NCBI RefSeq assembly: GCF_004405125.1 | Contig: NZ_SORX01000004.1 | Coordinates: forward strand, 338,113 to 402,112 | DNA length: 64,000 nucleotides | Origin: Jeotgalibacillus salarius | GTDB lineage: Bacteria > Bacillota > Bacilli > Bacillales > Jeotgalibacillaceae | Direction: 5' to 3' | Part shown: positions 9,071 to 17,902 of the stretch, piece after piece | How the letters are laid out: each line of letters opens with the position of its first letter | Position numbering within the stretch: the first letter of the stretch is position 1 | The notes under the pieces: model-generated | Told to the model about the DNA's origin: nothing | Database searches by the model: none | What the model saw: the letters and a program-made list of their open reading frames with translations, nothing else | Translations under genes and position numbers: made by a program

Positions 9071-11239
9071 ATGATTAATAAAGCAGGTTTGCAAGTGGAT
9101 TCAGTCTTGTATGAGTTTATGGAGAAGGAAGTTTTGCCAGGTGCGAATGTGGAAAGTGAGTTTTTCTGGAAGGGATTCAGTGATCTTGTTCATGCGTTCA
9201 CGCCTGAAAATCGCCGGCTGTTACATAAGCGGGAGACATTGCAGCAGAAAATCGATGACTGGCACAAGCACCATGATTGGCAGGGTGAACGGGCGGCATA
9301 TGAAGCGTTTTTAGAAGAAATTGGCTACCTTGAAGAGAAAGTGGATGACTTTGAGATCCAAACACAAAACGTTGATCCGGAAATCGCTCGCCAGGCTGGT
9401 CCACAACTAGTCGTACCTGTGAACAATGCACGATACGCTATTAATGCAGCGAATGCGCGATGGGGCAGTCTGTATGATGCGCTCTATGGGACAGATGTGA
9501 TCAGTGAAGATGATGGAGCTGAAAAAGGCACTTCTTATAATCCAAAACGCGGGGAACAGGTCATCGCTTATGCGAAGAAGTTTCTGGATGATGCTGTACC
9601 ACTGGAAGAGGGGTCTCATGCGGATGTCACCCGCTATTTTGTTGAAAACGGAAAGCTTATTGCTGAAACACCGCGGGGAAAGACGGGTTTGAAAGATCAG
9701 GAAACATTCTCAGGACATCAGGGATCAGCGAATCATCCGACATCTGTTCTATTACAGCACAATGATCTGCATATTGATATTAGAATCGATTCGTCACATC
9801 CGATCGGGCAAACTGATCAGGCCGGTGTAAAGGATGTGTGCATGGAAGCAGCAGTTACCACTATTATGGACTGTGAAGATTCAGTCACTGCTGTTGATGC
9901 TGAAGACAAAGTGCTGGTTTACAGAAATTGGCTTGGCCTGATGAAAGGAACACTGTCTGAGCAGTTTATGAAAGGTGGAAAAGCGATTAACCGGACGCTG
10001 TCGGATGATCGTTTTTACACAGGCAGGGATGGTCAGGACCTCAGACTGAAAGGGCGATCACTGCTTTTAATCAGAAACGTAGGGCATTTGATGACCAACG
10101 GGATGCTGCTTGATCGTGATGGGAATGAAGTGCCTGAAGGAATTGCTGATGCTGTCATTACCAGTTTAATTGCGACTCATGATTTAAATGGGAATCAGTC
10201 ACGTTCTAATTCTGAAGAAGGTTCTATTTACATTGTTAAACCAAAAATGCACGGCTCTGAAGAAGTTACTTTCTCCAATCTGCTATTTAATGCGGTGGAA
10301 GATCTTCTTAAGCTTGAACGTCATACGATTAAGATCGGTGTCATGGATGAAGAACGCAGAACGTCTCTCAATCTTAAAAATTGCATTCACGCTGTTAAAA
10401 ACAGAATTGTATTTATCAACACGGGCTTTCTTGATCGTACTGGAGATGAGATGCATACGTCTATGCACGCAGGTGCGATGATTCGAAAAGGTGAGATGAA
10501 GCAGTCATTGTGGCTGAATGCATACGAAAAATCCAATGTGGATCATGGACTGTCGTGCGGACTTCCCGGAAAAGCACAGATTGGTAAGGGAATGTGGGCA
10601 ATGCCTGACATGATGAAAGACATGATGGAACAGAAAACAGGTCATATTCAAGCAGGCGGAAACACAGCGTGGGTGCCATCACCGACTGCAGCAGCCCTTC
10701 ATGCGATCCATTATCACCAGCACGGCGTTAAATCTATCCAGCAGGAACTGCGCTCACATATCACGAACCGTCTATCAGACCTGCTTACCATTCCATTAGC
10801 GAATCAAAAATGGTCACAGGAAGAAATTGAACAGGAACTTGAAAACAATGCTCAGGGACTGCTTGGCTATGTCGTGCGCTGGGTTGAACATGGTGTTGGG
10901 TGCTCAAAAGTGCCTGATATTCATGACATCGGCCTGATGGAAGACCGCGCGACACTGCGCATCTCAAGCCAGCACATCACTAACTGGCTCCAGCATGGCG
11001 TCGTTACAGAACAGCAGGTCATGCAGGTATTAGAAAAAATGGCTAAAGTCGTAGACCAGCAAAATGCAGAAGATCCAAATTACCAGCCAATGAGTAAAAA
11101 CTACGAAGACTCAATCGCCTTCCAGGCAGCAAAAGAACTCATATTCGAAGGCACTAAACAACCAAGCGGCTACACAGAACCAATCCTGCACAAAAGACGT
11201 CTGGAGTACAAAGAAAAAATGCTGACAATTAAAAAATAA
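9071..11239 (+). CDS. glcB: malate synthase G
   Basis: A 722-aa malate synthase of the G type, which condenses glyoxylate with acetyl-CoA to malate in the cytosol. The length is typical of isoform G (about 720-730 aa), longer than the A type (about 530 aa). Words such as [18 protein letters not shown] and [15 protein letters not shown] near the C-terminal third are characteristic. A strong AGGAGG site precedes the ATG. It works with isocitrate lyase at 12048 to complete the glyoxylate shunt, and shares its paired operator with that gene. Growth on acetate or fatty acids is the expected condition. No terminator is obvious; a long palindromic repeat follows. Confidence 0.97.
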   Translation: MINKAGLQVDSVLYEFMEKEVLPGANVESEFFWKGFSDLVHAFTPENRRLLHKRETLQQKIDDWHKHHDWQGERAAYEAFLEEIGYLEEKVDDFEIQTQNVDPEIARQAGPQLVVPVNNARYAINAANARWGSLYDALYGTDVISEDDGAEKGTSYNPKRGEQVIAYAKKFLDDAVPLEEGSHADVTRYFVENGKLIAETPRGKTGLKDQETFSGHQGSANHPTSVLLQHNDLHIDIRIDSSHPIGQTDQAGVKDVCMEAAVTTIMDCEDSVTAVDAEDKVLVYRNWLGLMKGTLSEQFMKGGKAINRTLSDDRFYTGRDGQDLRLKGRSLLLIRNVGHLMTNGMLLDRDGNEVPEGIADAVITSLIATHDLNGNQSRSNSEEGSIYIVKPKMHGSEEVTFSNLLFNAVEDLLKLERHTIKIGVMDEERRTSLNLKNCIHAVKNRIVFINTGFLDRTGDEMHTSMHAGAMIRKGEMKQSLWLNAYEKSNVDHGLSCGLPGKAQIGKGMWAMPDMMKDMMEQKTGHIQAGGNTAWVPSPTAAALHAIHYHQHGVKSIQQELRSHITNRLSDLLTIPLANQKWSQEEIEQELENNAQGLLGYVVRWVEHGVGCSKVPDIHDIGLMEDRATLRISSQHITNWLQHGVVTEQQVMQVLEKMAKVVDQQNAEDPNYQPMSKNYEDSIAFQAAKELIFEGTKQPSGYTEPILHKRRLEYKEKMLTIKK

Positions 11240-11405
11240 GATTTAAAACTGTAGCCATTCTCAATGGAGGATTTTATTTTCCGTACGCATCTTCATTAAA
11301 GGTAACAACTAGAGTGTAAATACATTACTATCACCTTCACAGTTTATAGCAAGTAATCTTCATCATTAACTTACTATGGTGTAAGATCATTAATTTATAA
11401 TCCAC

Positions 11406-11538
11406 AGCGTTGATTGCAGCGGAAGGCGGCGACTCCAGCGCGATAAGCGTGACAGCTGAGACCCCACAGGCGCGAGCGCCGAGGAGGCTCAGCGCACGCC
11501 GCGCGGAAAGCGTCCGCCTGGAGCGAAGATCAAACGCC
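11406..11538. repeat. dispersed long imperfect palindrome, copy 1
   Basis: A GC-rich element of about 133 bp in an AT-rich gap. It carries the family words GGCGGCGACTCC, GACAGCTGAGACCCC, GAGGAGGCTCAGC and GGAAAGCGTCCGCCTG. The arms GCGTTGAT and ATCAAACGC pair imperfectly at the ends, and inner arms GCTGAG/CTCAGC pair as well, predicting a long branched hairpin on either strand. Confidence 0.8.
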
Positions 11539-11588
11539 AACGTCTTAAATTAAACCATTTAATCAATTTCAAAAAAATTTAAATTTTC

Positions 11589-11631
11589 TGTTATAAAACA
11601 GTTGCAAAATAAAATAAACTGTTATATATTA
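11589..11631. promoter_or_regulatory. promoter and paired operator of the 99-aa protein gene
   Basis: A promoter TTGCAA (11602-11607), 17 bp, TATATT (11625-11630). TGTTATAAAACA (11589-11600) lies upstream of the -35, and TGTTATATATTA (11620-11631) covers the -10. The spacing is 31 bp, almost the same as at glcB and aceA. Confidence 0.6.
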
Positions 11632-11674
11632 ATATCAATCAAAGGAAAACAAAACCATTTTGGAGGGATGACAA

Positions 11675-11974
11675 ATGCAAACACAAATGACAGGCACAAC
11701 CAATCAGGAACTGATCGAAAAGTGGGTAACTCAGCAGCTGATGAACGGTAAAACCAACCGTGATATGGATGGCACGCTATTCGTTTACGGAAACGAAGCA
11801 CACCGCCTTCATCACCACCCGACAGGCGAAATTGAAATTGTACCGGAACAGATTTCTGACGTAGTTGTATTCAGAAAGTTTGACGAGCCGGTTGAACTGA
11901 ATCACTGCAGAGCTTGTGGGATGGAGTATGATACGTTCAAGGATGCAATTGAATGCTGTTCTGATGTAGATTAA
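11675..11974 (+). CDS. small conserved-looking Cys/His protein in glyoxylate-shunt cluster
   Basis: A 99-aa protein I do not recognise as a characterised family. TGGAGGG precedes the ATG. The N-terminal half is polar; a cluster HRLHHH lies at 43-48; the C-terminus has C78-x2-C81 (HCRACG) and C94-C95, a pattern that could bind zinc or another metal. No membrane segment or signal is seen. It sits between malate synthase and isocitrate lyase and has its own promoter with the same paired operator as both, so its expression should follow the glyoxylate shunt. It might be a small regulator or stability partner of one of these enzymes; that is inference. Confidence 0.75.
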   Translation: MQTQMTGTTNQELIEKWVTQQLMNGKTNRDMDGTLFVYGNEAHRLHHHPTGEIEIVPEQISDVVVFRKFDEPVELNHCRACGMEYDTFKDAIECCSDVD

Positions 11975-11989
11975 TTTTTTTGGACACTG

Positions 11990-12031
11990 TGTTATATAAC
12001 AAATTAAAAATATATGTATTGTAATAATACA
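11990..12031. promoter_or_regulatory. paired operator of aceA
   Basis: A perfect TGTTATATAACA at 11990-12001 and a weaker copy TGTAATAATACA (9 of 12) at 12020-12031, again 30 bp apart. The -10 and -35 are less clear here than at the other two genes. Confidence 0.6.
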
Positions 12032-12047
12032 AAGGGGATGGAAAAAA

Positions 12048-13331
12048 ATGACAAATAAACAAAATCAAATCGAAGAAATTCAACAAAACTGGCAGGGGGA
12101 GCGCTGGGAAGGGGTTCAGCGCCCTTATTCTCCGGAAGATGTCATTAAACTGAGAGGATCAGTTGTAATAGAACAGACGCTTGCAAGAATGGGAGCGGAG
12201 CGACTTTGGAGCCTGATCAAGGAAGAGGATTATATTAACGCACTCGGCGCTTTGACTGGTAACCAGGCAATGCAGCAGGTGAAAGCGGGATTAAAAGCTA
12301 TTTATCTGAGTGGCTGGCAGGTTGCAGCAGATGCGAATCTTTCAGGTCATATGTATCCTGACCAAAGCTTATATCCGGCAAACAGCGTACCACAGGTTGT
12401 AAAAAGAATTAACCAGACCCTTCAGCGTGCAGATCAGATTCAGCAGGCTGAAGGAAAGGGCGATACATATTGGTTCGCCCCAATCGTAGCAGATATGGAG
12501 GCTGGCTTTGGGGGTAACCTGAACGTGTTTGAATTAACAAAAGCAATGATTGAAGCAGGAGCAGGCGGTGTTCATCTTGAAGATCAGCTTTCTTCAGAAA
12601 AGAAGTGCGGACATTTAGGTGGAAAGGTATTGCTTCCTACACAAACGGCAGTAAAAAATCTGGTTTCAGCAAGACTTGCAGCTGATGTAATGGGTGTGCC
12701 AACGGTGATTATTGCCCGTACGGATGCAAATGCAGCGAACCTGATTACAAGCGATGTTGATCCATATGATCATCAGTTTATTACGGGCGAGAGAACACCA
12801 GAAGGATTCTTCCGCACAAACGACGGTCTGGACCAGGCGATTGCAAGAGGGCTTGCGTATGCTCCTTATGCGGATCTGATCTGGTGTGAGACATCTGAAC
12901 CGAATCTTGATGAAGCGCGCCGTTTTGCTGAAGCGATTCATGAGAAGTTTCCTGGTAAATTGCTTGCGTATAACTGCTCACCTTCATTTAACTGGAAGAA
13001 AAAGCTGGATGATGAAACGATTGAGACGTTCCAGCAGGAGCTTGGGAAAATGGGTTACAAATTCCAGTTCGTTACACTTGCAGGTTTCCATTCGCTGAAC
13101 TACGGTATGTTTGAACTTGCACGCGGCTATAAAGCACGTGGCATGGGGGCTTACTCTGAACTTCAGCAGGCGGAATTTGATGCAGAAGAGAATGGATATA
13201 CAGCAACACGTCACCAGCGCGAAGTTGGTACAGGTTACTTTGATGAAGTATCTATGGTGATCTCAGGCGGGACTTCATCAACAACTGCTCTGTCCGGTTC
13301 AACTGAAGCTGAACAGTTCCAGAAAGCATAA
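12048..13331 (+). CDS. aceA: isocitrate lyase
   Basis: A 427-aa isocitrate lyase, which splits isocitrate into succinate and glyoxylate. The catalytic signature KKCGH is at residues 185-189 with Cys187. Other family words are ADMEAGFGG (148-156) and the [10 protein letters not shown] segment. An AAAGGGG site precedes the ATG. The size matches the short bacterial form (about 425-435 aa). It completes the glyoxylate bypass with GlcB and shares the same operator architecture. A terminator follows directly, so it is transcribed alone. B. subtilis lacks this bypass, whereas several other Bacillus species have it. Confidence 0.98.
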   Translation: MTNKQNQIEEIQQNWQGERWEGVQRPYSPEDVIKLRGSVVIEQTLARMGAERLWSLIKEEDYINALGALTGNQAMQQVKAGLKAIYLSGWQVAADANLSGHMYPDQSLYPANSVPQVVKRINQTLQRADQIQQAEGKGDTYWFAPIVADMEAGFGGNLNVFELTKAMIEAGAGGVHLEDQLSSEKKCGHLGGKVLLPTQTAVKNLVSARLAADVMGVPTVIIARTDANAANLITSDVDPYDHQFITGERTPEGFFRTNDGLDQAIARGLAYAPYADLIWCETSEPNLDEARRFAEAIHEKFPGKLLAYNCSPSFNWKKKLDDETIETFQQELGKMGYKFQFVTLAGFHSLNYGMFELARGYKARGMGAYSELQQAEFDAEENGYTATRHQREVGTGYFDEVSMVISGGTSSTTALSGSTEAEQFQKA

Positions 13332-13360
13332 GAAGAGGGTTAAAGACCTATATGAAAAAA

Positions 13361-13390
13361 GACGTCCTGTACACTGGGGCGTCTTTTTTT
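13361..13390 (+). terminator. terminator of aceA
   Basis: GACGTCC and GGGCGTC arms followed by TTTTTTT. Confidence 0.8.
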
Positions 13391-13513
13391 GCAATCATAG
13401 ATAAATGTGAGAAATATTTGAAAAAACACTTTTTTAAGCATATCGACACGCTTAACTTTTGTGTAATGGTGGTATGATAAAAGTACTATGTCAGATAGAC
13501 GGAGGTTAATGAT

Positions 13514-15157
13514 ATGAAACAGCGATATGAAAACAGTATACATCCATTTATTACGATGATGGACAGGATATCTGACATTGTATTAATACTTGAAATTATG
13601 CCAGGGCCTGAGTTTATCTATGAATTTGTGAATGAACAGGGGAAAAAGATTCTCGGACTGGATGATACGATTCTTGGGAAGCAATTTGATGATATTTACG
13701 ATAAAGATCGGGCAGATTATATAAGAGACAAATATATCGAAGTCATGAACACGAAAGCACATACACATTTCGAGCTCACTGGAGTAGACGGATGGATAGG
13801 GGAAACGACGCTTAATCCAATTTTAAATGAAGCGAATGAAGTCACCCACGTACTTTCGATTACTCGAGATGTGACAGAGCGGAAAGCGCTGGAGGAGAAC
13901 CTCGCAAAAACGTCTGCTGAGCTTGGGCTTGTATGGGATCATGCGTCAGATGCAATTTTCTTTATGAATGATGATGGTTCAATTTACAGAGTGAACAGAG
14001 CGTTTGAAGAAATGCTTGGTTATGAAGAAAAGGAAGTTAAGGGTGTGCTGATCCCGCCTTTCTTTACGGCACATAACCAGCAAAAACACGAAGCTTTTTT
14101 ATCAAAATTATTCAGCGGGCAGGCATTTGAGAATATGGAACGTCAGCGGCTGTGTAAAGATGGAAGCGTGATTGAGGTGCTGGCGTCTTATCGTCCGGTT
14201 CAATTCAATCAGCGATCGTACGCCATTGTGATGTATAAGGATATTACTCATTTAAAAGAAGTGGAGAGACAGTCGAGGGAGCGGGAAGAGCGTTTTAAGT
14301 CATTGTTTGATGCCAACCCTGATATCATCTGGTCAATTAATAAATATGGTCAGGTGGAAGATGTAAATGCATCTGTTACTGATATTTTAGGTTTTACAAA
14401 AGAAGAAATTTTACAGATGAACAGGCACCTTTTAGCGAATAATACAGATTCGCAGGCACTTAAGTATGAGGATGCTGTGAAAAGAACGCTTGAAGGAGAG
14501 TCTGTTGAGTATACAGCAGATGTTTTTCATAAATCAGGTAAGAAAGTAGAGCTGAAAGTTAAAACGCTTCCGATTAGAGTGAATGGAGATACGATTGGAA
14601 TTTACGAAGTTGGTCAGGATGTGACGCTGCGTAATAAAGCACAAAGGGCATTGAAGAGAATGGCTTTCAGCGACAGTCTGACGGGACTCCCGAATCGCCG
14701 GTATATTACTGAAAAAATTGATGAAGCGATCTCTGCTGCAAAAGAGAATCGTACGCAGTTTGCTTTACTCTATATCGATATGGATCATTTTAAGGAAATT
14801 AATGATTCTCTGGGACATGATGCCGGTGATGATTTGCTTAAACTATTCGCCAATCGCATACGAAATGAAATGGACGCTGATCAGCTGGTTGCCCGCATTG
14901 GCGGTGATGAATTCCTTGTGTTATTACCTGAAATCGCAGATGAAGAGGATGCCATTAATAAAGGTGGAGAAGTTTTAACCTCTTTGAGAAAACCCTACAG
15001 AATCAGCGGACAGCAGTTGGATATTACATCAAGTATGGGCATTTCAATTTATCCGATTCACGGTAAAAACAAACGCGAGTTAATCAAACAGGCTGATGAG
15101 GCGCTATATAGTGCGAAAGATAATGGGAAGAACATGTTTAGACTTTTTGAAAAATAA
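13514..15157 (+). CDS. diguanylate cyclase with three PAS domains
   Basis: A 547-aa cytoplasmic sensor that should make cyclic di-GMP. Three PAS domains lie at about residues 10-125, 130-250 and 257-375, with PAC-like ends such as ITRDVTERK and GQDVTLRN. They are followed by a GGDEF domain (about 383-547) with an intact GGDEF motif at 463-467. The RxxD inhibitory site expected upstream is absent (MDAD there), so product inhibition may be weak. No EAL domain or membrane segment is seen. GGAGG lies before the ATG. PelD, the usual Pel receptor for cyclic di-GMP, would be outside the window, so a link to the pel genes is possible but unproven. Confidence 0.9.
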   Translation: MKQRYENSIHPFITMMDRISDIVLILEIMPGPEFIYEFVNEQGKKILGLDDTILGKQFDDIYDKDRADYIRDKYIEVMNTKAHTHFELTGVDGWIGETTLNPILNEANEVTHVLSITRDVTERKALEENLAKTSAELGLVWDHASDAIFFMNDDGSIYRVNRAFEEMLGYEEKEVKGVLIPPFFTAHNQQKHEAFLSKLFSGQAFENMERQRLCKDGSVIEVLASYRPVQFNQRSYAIVMYKDITHLKEVERQSREREERFKSLFDANPDIIWSINKYGQVEDVNASVTDILGFTKEEILQMNRHLLANNTDSQALKYEDAVKRTLEGESVEYTADVFHKSGKKVELKVKTLPIRVNGDTIGIYEVGQDVTLRNKAQRALKRMAFSDSLTGLPNRRYITEKIDEAISAAKENRTQFALLYIDMDHFKEINDSLGHDAGDDLLKLFANRIRNEMDADQLVARIGGDEFLVLLPEIADEEDAINKGGEVLTSLRKPYRISGQQLDITSSMGISIYPIHGKNKRELIKQADEALYSAKDNGKNMFRLFEK

Positions 15158-15182
15158 GTACATCCCAGTGCTTATTTTTTTT
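15151..15182 (+). terminator. terminator of the diguanylate cyclase gene
   Basis: AAATAAG and CTTATTT arms followed by a run of T. Confidence 0.65.
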
Positions 15183-15243
15183 AGGCTGTTTTGTTCCGGG
15201 GATGATGAGGGTATGAATAATAGACAGAGAGGAAGTGCCTGAA

Positions 15244-16455
15244 GTGACGGAATTACATAGCGGAAAATTGTATTGGCCGGAAACAGCAGAAAGAACAGTA
15301 GAATTTCCTGTTTTAAAAGAAGATATTTCATGTGATGTTGTCATTGTTGGTGGTGGCATGGCAGGGGCGCTTTGTGCTGAAGAATTGTCGCACACCCAAT
15401 TAAAGGTTGCAGTGATCGATAAAGGTGAAGTTGGTAAAGGGAGTTCCTCGGCAAATACCGGACTGCTTCAATATTCTAATGACAAAATGCTTCATGAATT
15501 TATAGAAGAAATAGGGGAAGAAAAAGCGGTGGCTTTTTACAAGCTGTGTCTGGAAGCGGTTGAAGAGCTGCAGAAGGTAGCAGGAACATTGCCCGGGAAA
15601 GTGGACTTTGTCAGAAGACCGAGCCTTTATTATGCTTCTGACGAAGGAGATATTGAAAAGCTGAAGAAAGAATATGAAGCGCTGACTGAACATGGATTTG
15701 AAGTGGAATATCTTGATCGTGACCAGATTGAAGAGCTCTACGGGTTCAGTAAACCTGCAGCACTGATGACACATGGAGATGCAGAAGTTAATCCTTACCG
15801 TCTCATCAGGTCTTTATTTGAAAGTGCTGAGGCGCGTGGTGTGAGTATTTTTGAACATACATCACTGGAACATGTCCAGGCAACCGATGAAGGAAAGCAC
15901 CTTTTTTATACAACGGAAGGGAGCATTACAGCTGAAAAGGTGATTTACTGTACTGGATATGAAGCGATGCCGCTTGCTGAAAAATTCGGCGGTGAATTAA
16001 ATCGTACTTATGCAATTACCACGAGTCCGGTTGAAGATCTTGAATCATGGATTTACAGAGCAATGATCTGGGAAACGAAGCGTCCATATTTTTATATGAG
16101 AACGACTGAAGACGGCCGGATTATCGCAGGAGGTCTTGATGAGGATAAGATGGATGCTGATGTGAGTGATGAAAAGTTACATGACCGTGGTGAAAGGCTT
16201 ATAAAAAGAATTAAAGAACACTTCCCTGACTACGAGTTCAGTGCAGAATACGTGTGGGCTGCAGCGTTTGGTGAATCAGAAGATGGTCTGCCATTTATAG
16301 GGGAGGACCCGAAGGAAAAAGGGATATACTATTGCCTTGGTTTTGGCGGGAACGGGACAGTGTACAGTAAACTTGGTGCTAAAATGCTGTGCGAAATGTT
16401 TCATGATGCACATAACCCTGAAGAGGCAGCAATTGTCGATCCTGGAAGGTCATAA
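15244..16455 (+). CDS. FAD-dependent amine/amino-acid type oxidoreductase (DAO family)
   Basis: A 403-aa DAO-family flavoprotein. GTG at 15244 is preferred over GTG 15235, since AGAGGAA lies about 9 nt upstream of the former and touches the latter. The dinucleotide-binding motif VVIVGGGMAGALCAEEL is near residues 30-46, and an FAD C-terminal motif (GFGGNGTVYS) is near 368-377. It resembles glycine/D-amino-acid oxidases and gamma-glutamylputrescine-oxidase-like proteins; the substrate cannot be told. Monocistronic, with a shared terminator facing the MFS gene. Confidence 0.85.
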   Translation: MTELHSGKLYWPETAERTVEFPVLKEDISCDVVIVGGGMAGALCAEELSHTQLKVAVIDKGEVGKGSSSANTGLLQYSNDKMLHEFIEEIGEEKAVAFYKLCLEAVEELQKVAGTLPGKVDFVRRPSLYYASDEGDIEKLKKEYEALTEHGFEVEYLDRDQIEELYGFSKPAALMTHGDAEVNPYRLIRSLFESAEARGVSIFEHTSLEHVQATDEGKHLFYTTEGSITAEKVIYCTGYEAMPLAEKFGGELNRTYAITTSPVEDLESWIYRAMIWETKRPYFYMRTTEDGRIIAGGLDEDKMDADVSDEKLHDRGERLIKRIKEHFPDYEFSAEYVWAAAFGESEDGLPFIGEDPKEKGIYYCLGFGGNGTVYSKLGAKMLCEMFHDAHNPEEAAIVDPGRS

Positions 16456-16460
16456 ATTGA

Positions 16461-16500
16461 TAGAAGCGCTGCCCTCAAATAGAGGACAGCGCTTCTTTTA
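16461..16500. terminator. bidirectional terminator between DAO and MFS genes
   Basis: A perfect-looking hairpin AGAAGCGCTG...CAGCGCTTCT with T-runs on both sides serves two convergent genes. The MFS stop codon lies in its edge. Confidence 0.8.
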
Positions 16501-17784
16501 GGCTTGAGCAGCTTCGGCAACGACTTCGGCAGAGGCGACTTCATCATCTACCTTGGATGGACGCAGGCCGATGACAGTGACCATAATCAAGAAGGCAGCT
16601 GAGATTAGAATAATGACAGAAGGCGATGCCACGTCATACAGAAATCCAAATAACATAAGACCGATTGGTGAAATACCAGATGCAACCATTTCAAGTAATC
16701 CGAATACTCTTCCACGGTAATGCTCCGGCGTTGTTTTCTGCATGAGGACCATAATTGGCGTGTTGATGACGATCATAGCAGCCCCGAATAAAAAGTTAAG
16801 CGCCATATAATAGATCACAAAACCGGGTGACCCGAGTGGTATTAGTAATGGGAGAGCCAGCAGTGCAAACAGAAATCCTATGCTTAGCATGCCAAATCGC
16901 ATCGTTCGGATCGGTTTTTGAAACTCTTTACGTGTGGAGATATAAATAGATAGTACAAGTGTACCAACGCCGATCATGGCTTCCACTAAACCAAGCTGGT
17001 TAGAAGTGGCACCAAGTACTTCGATAATGATATAAGGCAGTCCTACTATGGCGGCCATGAAAAAGAAGTTAATCCAGAGGGCGACAAGCATGATTGGCAG
17101 CAGGACTCGGTGTCCCTTCACATAAGCAGCTCCAGCTTTCAGGCTGGCGATCAGCGGTTCGTCTTTTTGGATGTCTGCAGCATTGGACTCTTTTTTATAG
17201 AGTGAAAAATCAATATTCATTTCGCAGATTAAAGCAGTTGCATATGCGATCGCGTGAATAAGAAAGAAAGCTTCAATGGATAAGAATCCGTACATGACTC
17301 CTCCGAGTACAGGACCTAAAATGCCTGCAAGAGAAGTGGATGACTGAGTAAGTGAAACTGCACGCTGGATCCGTGCATCATCTACAAAGTTTGGGATGGC
17401 AGCTGTTATTCCTATGCCTGCAAAGGTGGAAAATATTGCGAGCAATGCAGCTGTGATATAAATGATTGGCAGATTTAATCCGAATGAGAGTGTGTAAAAA
17501 AACACCAGCAGCATTGTTAAAGTCATTAAAGCATGTGCAACAATGACTATCTGTTTCCGTGGCAGACGATCAACAACATGGCCGGCAATTGGCGAAAGGA
17601 TAATTCTTGGAACCATCGAACATAAAATCGTTAGCGCAAAACTTGAAGCGGAACCTGTTAACGTTAAAACAAAAAAGCTGATACCGAACATGTAAATATG
17701 CGCACCGATTGTTCCGATAAACTCGCCGCCTGTGAAGAAAAACATATTCCGGGTGGCTTTTTGCAGTCGCTGCTGGTCAGTCAT
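16498..17784 (-). CDS. MFS transporter, probable exporter
   Basis: A 428-aa major-facilitator protein with about twelve membrane segments, of the MFS_3 / enterobactin-exporter-like and macrolide-efflux-like type (PRIILSPIAGHVVDRLPRKQ contains the loop 2-3 motif). Start ATG 17784 follows GAGGGG; a TTG at 17802 is in frame but weaker. It is divergent from an HTH-TPR regulator gene, and a 17-bp operator lies at its transcription start. Drug or peptide efflux controlled by that regulator is the simplest reading; the substrate is unknown. Confidence 0.88.
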   Translation of the reverse strand: MTDQQRLQKATRNMFFFTGGEFIGTIGAHIYMFGISFFVLTLTGSASSFALTILCSMVPRIILSPIAGHVVDRLPRKQIVIVAHALMTLTMLLVFFYTLSFGLNLPIIYITAALLAIFSTFAGIGITAAIPNFVDDARIQRAVSLTQSSTSLAGILGPVLGGVMYGFLSIEAFFLIHAIAYATALICEMNIDFSLYKKESNAADIQKDEPLIASLKAGAAYVKGHRVLLPIMLVALWINFFFMAAIVGLPYIIIEVLGATSNQLGLVEAMIGVGTLVLSIYISTRKEFQKPIRTMRFGMLSIGFLFALLALPLLIPLGSPGFVIYYMALNFLFGAAMIVINTPIMVLMQKTTPEHYRGRVFGLLEMVASGISPIGLMLFGFLYDVASPSVIILISAAFLIMVTVIGLRPSKVDDEVASAEVVAEAAQA

Positions 17785-17804
17785 ACAAACCCCTCTTTTC
17801 AAAA

Positions 17805-17821
17805 GTTTAATTTAATTAAAC
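17805..17821. promoter_or_regulatory. 17-bp operator at the MFS promoter
   Basis: GTTTAATTTAATTAAAC, palindromic apart from its centre. It lies just downstream of a minus-strand promoter: TATGAT (17824-17829) and TTGATT (17847-17852), 17-bp spacer. Confidence 0.7.
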
Positions 17822-17841
17822 AAATCATAGCATGCTTTTTC

Positions 17842-17875
17842 TTGGCAATCAACAAAAAGTTTAATATAATTAAAC
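17842..17875 (+). promoter_or_regulatory. promoter and 17-bp operator of the HTH-TPR gene
   Basis: TTGGCA at 17842-17847 and TATAAT at 17865-17870 with a 17-bp spacer. The palindrome GTTTAATATAATTAAAC (17859-17875) spans the -10. It differs by one base from the MFS-side copy, 54 bp away. The -35 elements of the two divergent promoters share base 17847. Confidence 0.75.
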
Positions 17876-17902
17876 AAAAAGATCGACAAGAGGGTGAACA
17901 GC

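Larger units (their letters stand above)
11240..11674. other. 435-bp intergenic region between glcB and the 99-aa gene
   Basis: Contains no supported gene. It holds a dispersed long palindrome (11406-11538) and the promoter and paired operator of the next gene (11589-11631). Confidence 0.7.
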
